Positions 6,358-10,165 of a stretch of 10,165 bases of DNA are shown piece after piece. This stretch comes from Acidobacteriota bacterium (GTDB taxonomy: Bacteria; Acidobacteriota; Terriglobia; Acidiferrales; UBA7541): positions 1 through 10,165 of the forward strand of contig PLZZ01000252.1 of assembly GCA_003153585.1 (NCBI GenBank), in the 5' to 3' direction. The number at the start of each line of letters is the position of its first letter. The stretch's first letter is position 1. A model generated the notes under the pieces. That model searched no databases. It saw nothing but the letters and a program-made list of their open reading frames with translations, and was not told where the DNA came from. The position numbers and the translations under genes are program-made.

Positions 6358-7872
6358 TTAGACATGAGGGATTTGGGAGGCGTCCCATCCGCCGCCGATG
6401 GCCTTGATCAGTAGCACGCTGGCCGTCATCCGCCTGGTGAGAATTGTTACAGCCGTGACCTCGTCGGTAAGCGCTGCACTTTGGGCCGTAGTCACCTCCA
6501 AGTAACTTGTGACCCCACCCCTGTAACGTGTAATGGACAGCTCGACGGAATGCTTTGCCGCCCCCACCGCAACTTCTTCGGTTTGCGCTTCACCCTGCAA
6601 AATGCGCAACGCGGCCATATTGTCTTCCACTTCTTGGAAAGCACTCAGCACGGTCTGGCGATAATTGTCGATGGACTGATCGTACGCAGCTTTTGCCTGG
6701 TCCGACGTGCCGCGCCGGCGCCCCGCATCGAACAGCGTTTCGAGAGCCGTTCCACCCACGGCCCAAAGTCCACTGGGGCCTTGAAACAGAGTCCCCGCGG
6801 CGATGCTTTCAAAGCCGCCTTGTCCCGTGAGTGTGATCAGCGGGAAGTAGGCCGCTCTGGCGATGCCGATTTGCGCGTTCGCCGCCTGCATTCGTCTTTC
6901 CGCGGCGGAAACATCGGGTCGCCTCTCGAGCAAGTCTGACGGCAAACCCGGAGGAATCGGCGGCGGCGGAGCGTCCATAGGCGAAGGCGCCAAGGTAAAA
7001 GTTGACGGAGGCTGACCCGTGAGCACGGCGATGGCATGTTCGAACGCCGCGCGCTGGACTTCTACATCGATGGATTGCGCGCGCGCGGTTTCCAATTGTG
7101 TCTGCGCTTGCGCCACGTCCACGTCCGAAGCGAGCCCGCCCTTGAACCGAGTTTGCGTAAGATCGAGGGCTTTCTGGTACGCCACGACGGTAGAGTCCAA
7201 AAGCTGTTTTTGCGTGTCGAGACCTCGTAGCTGGAAATAATCCATGGCCAGTTCGGCGTGCAGGCTCAGACCCACGCTGGCAAGATCGGCGGCGCTGGCT
7301 TGCGCCTGCGAGCGGCTCTGTTCCACCGTGCGGCGAACGCGGCCCCAGACGTCCAACTCATAAGACGCGTCGATTCCAGGCACCTGGAAATCGTTGAAAG
7401 TCTGCGTGTTTCCGACGACTCCCAGAGGGCGATTCTGGGAGAAACGCTCGCGCGCGATTGCAGGGTCGGCCGTCACAGTAGGAAAAAGAAACGACCGCGA
7501 GATACGGACCGCTGCACGAGCTTGCAGAAATTGCGCCTGGGCTGCCTTCAGGCTTTGGTTCGAAACATCAATTTTCTCTTCCAGAGTGTTCAGCAGCGGA
7601 TCCTTATAAACTTCCCACCACTTTCCTTTTATTGCCTCAGCGCTGGGCTGCGCCACTTTCCAATCATTGCTCTCTTTGTAGTCCGCAGGAACTTCCGCCT
7701 TGGGCCGTACGTAATTTGGTCCCACCGTGCATCCGCCGAGCCAAAAAATTGCGAGCAAAAACAATCGGCCGGATTGCCGTGACCGAACGCTCCTTCTTGG
7801 GTTCGCCGTACTCAAGGTGATTTCCCTATTTGCCCGCATAACTGATTCGCCAGATTGAATTCGATCCGTCAT
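6358..7872 (-). CDS. RND efflux outer-membrane channel lipoprotein (NodT/OprM family)
   Basis: 504-residue outer-membrane factor that forms the exit duct of a tripartite RND efflux system. A lipoprotein signal ends in the lipobox LGGC (Cys48 from the start used here) and is followed by the family hallmark TVGPNYVRP. Two repeated OEP halves follow, rich in long coiled-coil helices. Diagnostic stretches are YELDVWGRVRR, then LLERRPDVSAAERRMQAANAQ and IGIARAAYFPLITLTG in the second half, and a C-terminal part with SITRYRGGVTSYLEV. A proline run, PPPPIPP, links the halves. The start is uncertain. ATG at 7872 overlaps the upstream gene by 47 bp, and ATG at 7839 overlaps it by 14 bp. TTG at 7815 has AGGGA 7-8 nt before it, lies past the upstream stop and still leaves a normal 29-residue lipoprotein signal. 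The gene is expected to be co-transcribed with the adaptor and dehydrogenase genes. The exported substrate is unknown. Confidence 0.93.
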   Translation of the reverse strand: MTDRIQSGESVMRANREITLSTANPRRSVRSRQSGRLFLLAIFWLGGCTVGPNYVRPKAEVPADYKESNDWKVAQPSAEAIKGKWWEVYKDPLLNTLEEKIDVSNQSLKAAQAQFLQARAAVRISRSFLFPTVTADPAIARERFSQNRPLGVVGNTQTFNDFQVPGIDASYELDVWGRVRRTVEQSRSQAQASAADLASVGLSLHAELAMDYFQLRGLDTQKQLLDSTVVAYQKALDLTQTRFKGGLASDVDVAQAQTQLETARAQSIDVEVQRAAFEHAIAVLTGQPPSTFTLAPSPMDAPPPPIPPGLPSDLLERRPDVSAAERRMQAANAQIGIARAAYFPLITLTGQGGFESIAAGTLFQGPSGLWAVGGTALETLFDAGRRRGTSDQAKAAYDQSIDNYRQTVLSAFQEVEDNMAALRILQGEAQTEEVAVGAAKHSVELSITRYRGGVTSYLEVTTAQSAALTDEVTAVTILTRRMTASVLLIKAIGGGWDASQIPHV

Positions 7873-9148
7873 CGCTGACCATCAACGAGCCGTCTTTCGC
7901 CACCGTCACTCCCACGGGTCGGCCCCAAACTTTCCCGTCGGGCGTGACGAATCCGGTCACGAAATCTTCGTACTCACCGCTGGCCTTGCCGTTCTTGACC
8001 GGAACGTACACAACTTCGTAGCCTGTACGCACGGATCGATTCCAGGAGCCGTGTTCGCCTGCAAAAATGCTTCCACGGTATTTCTCCGGGAATTGCTGAG
8101 CTTCATAGAAGGTTAATTCGAGCGACGCATTGTGCGGTTCCAGCAGCACGTCGGGCACAATCACTTTGTCCTTCAGTTCGGGATGCTTGCCTTTGAGGCG
8201 AGGATCTTCGTTTCCGCCAATGTAATACCAGGGCCAGCCGTAAAAGCCGCCTTCTTGAACGTGCGTGATGTAATCCGGCGGAAGGTTGTCGCCAATGTCG
8301 TCTCGTTCGTTTACCGAGGTCCACAACACGCCGGTCGCGGGATCAACCGCTATGCCAACAGGATTGCGAATTCCCGACGCATACACAGCCAAATCCGAGC
8401 CGTCGGGATTGGCCTCTAGAATGTTCGCGCGGTGGTAATTAGATTTATCTTCATCAATATTCGCAATATTGCCGCGCGAGCCGACTGCCACGTACAGTTT
8501 CTTTCCGTCCAGCGAGAACCCAAGATCCCGCGTCCAATGCCCTTCGAGGCTGCTGGGAAGACTTGCGATTACGGTTTCGGGGCTGCTGCGAGCCTTCAGA
8601 TCTCCATTTTGGTATGCAAAGCGCACAACCGAATTCGTATTGCCGACGTAAACAAATTTGGGATCCGGTCCAGGAGGATAAAATGCAATACCAAACGGAC
8701 GGGTGAGACCGGTCGCAAAAGTTTCCGTGGTTTCGGGTTTTCCGCCCCCGGTTATACCTCGGAATACGAGAATGCGGCCCGGTCCGCTTTCCGCCACAAA
8801 CAGGTCGCCATTTGGTGCCGTCCGAATCAATCTCGGATTTTTTAAATTTTCGGCGTAGAGCTCCACTTTGAACCCGTCCGGAACTTTTGGCCAAGCTTCC
8901 GACGGTCGGGACACCACGTGCGCGCTATTGTCGGCAGCGGGCGTGGCGTATGGCTGGGGCAAATCGGCTGCGGAAATGCGGTGAATGCTCCCAGGCTTTT
9001 CCATACGAAAGTCGGTGAACGGACCACTTTGGCCCGGAGTTTGCGCCAATGCATTCGTTTCACGAGCGGCAGACACCGTGCGATACGCAACCACCGACAA
9101 CAGACCAACCAATATTATCGTCAGGATTCCCCACAAAGTACGTCTCAT
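7826..9148 (-). CDS. PQQ-dependent sugar dehydrogenase (sorbosone/aldose dehydrogenase family)
   Basis: 440-residue beta-propeller protein of the soluble PQQ glucose/sorbosone dehydrogenase group, which oxidises aldoses or sugar aldehydes in the periplasm. Residues 5-27 form one hydrophobic segment, an N-terminal anchor or uncleaved signal. The propeller runs from about 88 to 440. Family motifs are GHWTRDLGFSLDGKKLYV (203-220, with His204 the likely active-site base and Arg207), SGIRNPVGIAVDPATG (258-273), NERDDIGDNLPPDY (280-293), GGFYGWPWYYIGG (300-312), EHGSWNR (365-371) and WGRPVGV with DDGSNSIWRIS near the end. A strong SD, AGAGGAG, lies 5 nt before the ATG. The gene lies between the efflux adaptor gene (91-bp gap) and the outer-membrane channel gene (overlap), an unusual place for this enzyme. 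True substrate and PQQ use are inferred from the family; heme-linked and PQQ-free relatives exist. Confidence 0.88.
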   Translation of the reverse strand: MRRTLWGILTIILVGLLSVVAYRTVSAARETNALAQTPGQSGPFTDFRMEKPGSIHRISAADLPQPYATPAADNSAHVVSRPSEAWPKVPDGFKVELYAENLKNPRLIRTAPNGDLFVAESGPGRILVFRGITGGGKPETTETFATGLTRPFGIAFYPPGPDPKFVYVGNTNSVVRFAYQNGDLKARSSPETVIASLPSSLEGHWTRDLGFSLDGKKLYVAVGSRGNIANIDEDKSNYHRANILEANPDGSDLAVYASGIRNPVGIAVDPATGVLWTSVNERDDIGDNLPPDYITHVQEGGFYGWPWYYIGGNEDPRLKGKHPELKDKVIVPDVLLEPHNASLELTFYEAQQFPEKYRGSIFAGEHGSWNRSVRTGYEVVYVPVKNGKASGEYEDFVTGFVTPDGKVWGRPVGVTVAKDGSLMVSDDGSNSIWRISYAGK

Positions 9149-9153
9149 GCCCT

Positions 9154-9160
9154 CTCCTCT
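9154..9160 (-). promoter_or_regulatory. Ribosome binding site of the PQQ dehydrogenase gene
   Basis: AGAGGAG on the minus strand, 5 nt before the ATG at 9148. It is a near-consensus Shine-Dalgarno site, much stronger than those of its neighbours, and it fixes the start. Confidence 0.75.
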
Positions 9161-9239
9161 TTCCAGCTCACATTTTTACAGCGATGTCACAGAGCCGACG
9201 TCAGATTCCACGCGTCGTGCGTTTGCTCCACCGTGCTAC

Positions 9240-10165
9240 TCACTTTTTCGGTCCACCCGATGATTGCTGGTTGGATTGTGGCACCGTCGGCTGACCACTC
9301 GGCTGTTGTTGATTTTGCTGGGCGATCTGAACCTGCTCGCCTTCCACCAAGGAGTCCGGCGGATTGACCATCACATTCTCTTGTCCACTGAGCCCGGAAA
9401 CTACCTCCACTTCGCTCCCGAAATCGCGCCCCAGCACAATCGGCACGAGAGTCGCCTTATCGCCGTCCTGGACCGTCGCAATCTGCAAGCCTTGTGAACG
9501 GAAAATCAGCGTGTTCACCGGAAGAATAAACGTGGGCACCGTCTCCGGGAGCTTTAGGTGGACCTCTGTATACCCGCCGGGAAGAAGCTCGCCCGTCGTG
9601 TTATTGACGTCCACTTCCACCAGCAGCGTCCGAGATGCTTGTTCGATCGCGTTTGCGGTTCGCACCAGCTGGCCCTTGAACCTACGGCCCGGAAACTCCG
9701 CTAGAGTGAGGTCTGCAGAGAGCCCGGGCTTGGCGGCCTGCGAATACTGCTGGGGAACGTTGATGTACACGCGCAGGACTCGCGTCGATTGAATGTGAAA
9801 CATCTCCTTTGCCGCGCCGCCGCTGCCGGAATCGATCAGCTGTCCTATATCTGTGTTGCGCGCCGTAATGATGCCATCAAAGGGCGCATAAATTTTGTTG
9901 AACGCCTGCGTTTCCTCCAGCCGCCTCACATTGGATCCCGCGGCTGCCACGGTGGCCTTCTTTGCTTCGAAATCGCCGTGCGCGTTGTCCACGTCCTGTT
10001 TTGAAACGGCATCGGTGTTCTTCAGACCGTCGTAGCGGTCCGCCGTAATCTTCGAAAGGTTCATATTTGCTTGCGCTGTGTTCAGATCGGCGCGCGCTAC
10101 TTGAAGCTGCTGATCAACTTCTGGCGTCTCGATGTCCGCCAGCAACTGGCCCGTCTTCACGTGCC
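9240..10165 (-). CDS. RND efflux periplasmic adaptor (membrane fusion protein), N-terminus beyond the window
   Basis: The visible 307 codons are the C-terminal three-quarters of a HlyD/AcrA-type adaptor that joins an inner-membrane RND pump to the outer-membrane channel. The frame is open through the right edge: the stretch HVKTGQLLADIETPEVDQQL is the middle of the first lipoyl half, so the GTG at 10160 is an internal valine and not the start. An alpha-helical hairpin follows (about 20-90 of the visible part, heptad-like, with LKNTDAVSKQDVD at the turn), then the second lipoyl half (IYAPFDGIITARNTDIGQLI), a beta-barrel (ADLTLAEFPGRRFKGQLVRT) and the membrane-proximal domain (GRDFGSEVEVVSGLSGQENV). 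The last 25 or so residues are a Gln/Ser/Pro-rich tail ending in GGPKK, probably disordered. The RND pump gene is not visible and most likely lies upstream, or between missing parts of the same operon. The transported compounds are unknown. Confidence 0.93.
   Translation of the reverse strand, partial: HVKTGQLLADIETPEVDQQLQVARADLNTAQANMNLSKITADRYDGLKNTDAVSKQDVDNAHGDFEAKKATVAAAGSNVRRLEETQAFNKIYAPFDGIITARNTDIGQLIDSGSGGAAKEMFHIQSTRVLRVYINVPQQYSQAAKPGLSADLTLAEFPGRRFKGQLVRTANAIEQASRTLLVEVDVNNTTGELLPGGYTEVHLKLPETVPTFILPVNTLIFRSQGLQIATVQDGDKATLVPIVLGRDFGSEVEVVSGLSGQENVMVNPPDSLVEGEQVQIAQQNQQQPSGQPTVPQSNQQSSGGPKK

Noticed and set aside
6349..6359. AACTCGAAGTT as a second LacI operator near the lacI-type gene
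   Set aside because: Arms are only 4 bp, it overlaps the stop codon of the efflux gene, lies about 150 bp from the lacI-type start, and differs from the 5045-5057 palindrome at the centre. Chance is the simpler explanation.
9240..10160. GTG at 10160 as the start of the adaptor gene
   Set aside because: The reading frame is open to the edge, and the GTG encodes the valine of the lipoyl-domain stretch HVKTGQLL, which is internal in this family.

Overview
All seven genes supported in this window lie on the minus strand, so transcription runs from high to low coordinates. The DNA is moderately GC-rich, genes are tightly packed or overlapping, and there are no tRNA, rRNA, IS or CRISPR signals. 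The gene types (RND efflux parts, a PQQ sugar dehydrogenase of the sorbosone dehydrogenase group, a secreted GH2 enzyme, a LacI regulator) suggest a Gram-negative soil heterotroph. An acidobacterium (Terriglobia-like) is my best guess, from general impression only and not from a database search.

Right part (10165 to 6358): the 3' part of an RND-efflux periplasmic adaptor gene, then a PQQ-dependent sorbosone/aldose dehydrogenase-like gene, then a NodT-type outer-membrane efflux lipoprotein gene that overlaps it. The inner-membrane RND pump is not in the window and would most simply lie upstream, beyond 10165. A periplasmic dehydrogenase between the adaptor and the outer-membrane channel is the unusual point here.

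Middle (6357 to 4956): a lacI-type repressor gene with a TTG start. After it comes a 155-bp gap holding a good sigma70-like promoter (TTGACT, 16 bp, AATAAT) with an AT-rich palindrome over the predicted transcription start. This looks like the control region of the next operon, with the adjacent LacI protein as the obvious candidate regulator.

Left part (4955 to 1): a three-gene unit joined by a TGATG and an ATGA stop/start overlap. First is a secreted GH2 enzyme with the Ser-Asp acid/base signature of exo-beta-D-glucosaminidases (chitosan-end-trimming enzymes), not the Asn-Glu of ordinary GH2 enzymes. Second is a SIS protein equal to the isomerase half of GlmS without its glutaminase half, probably a glucosamine-6-phosphate deaminase. 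Third is an APC-superfamily permease cut by the window edge. Read together this is a compact chitosan/glucosamine catabolic operon: the exo-enzyme frees glucosamine outside the cytoplasm, a permease may bring an amine into the cell, and the deaminase feeds fructose-6-phosphate and ammonia into metabolism. A glucosamine kinase is needed for this scheme and is not in the window. The specific role of the APC permease is the least certain and most interesting part.
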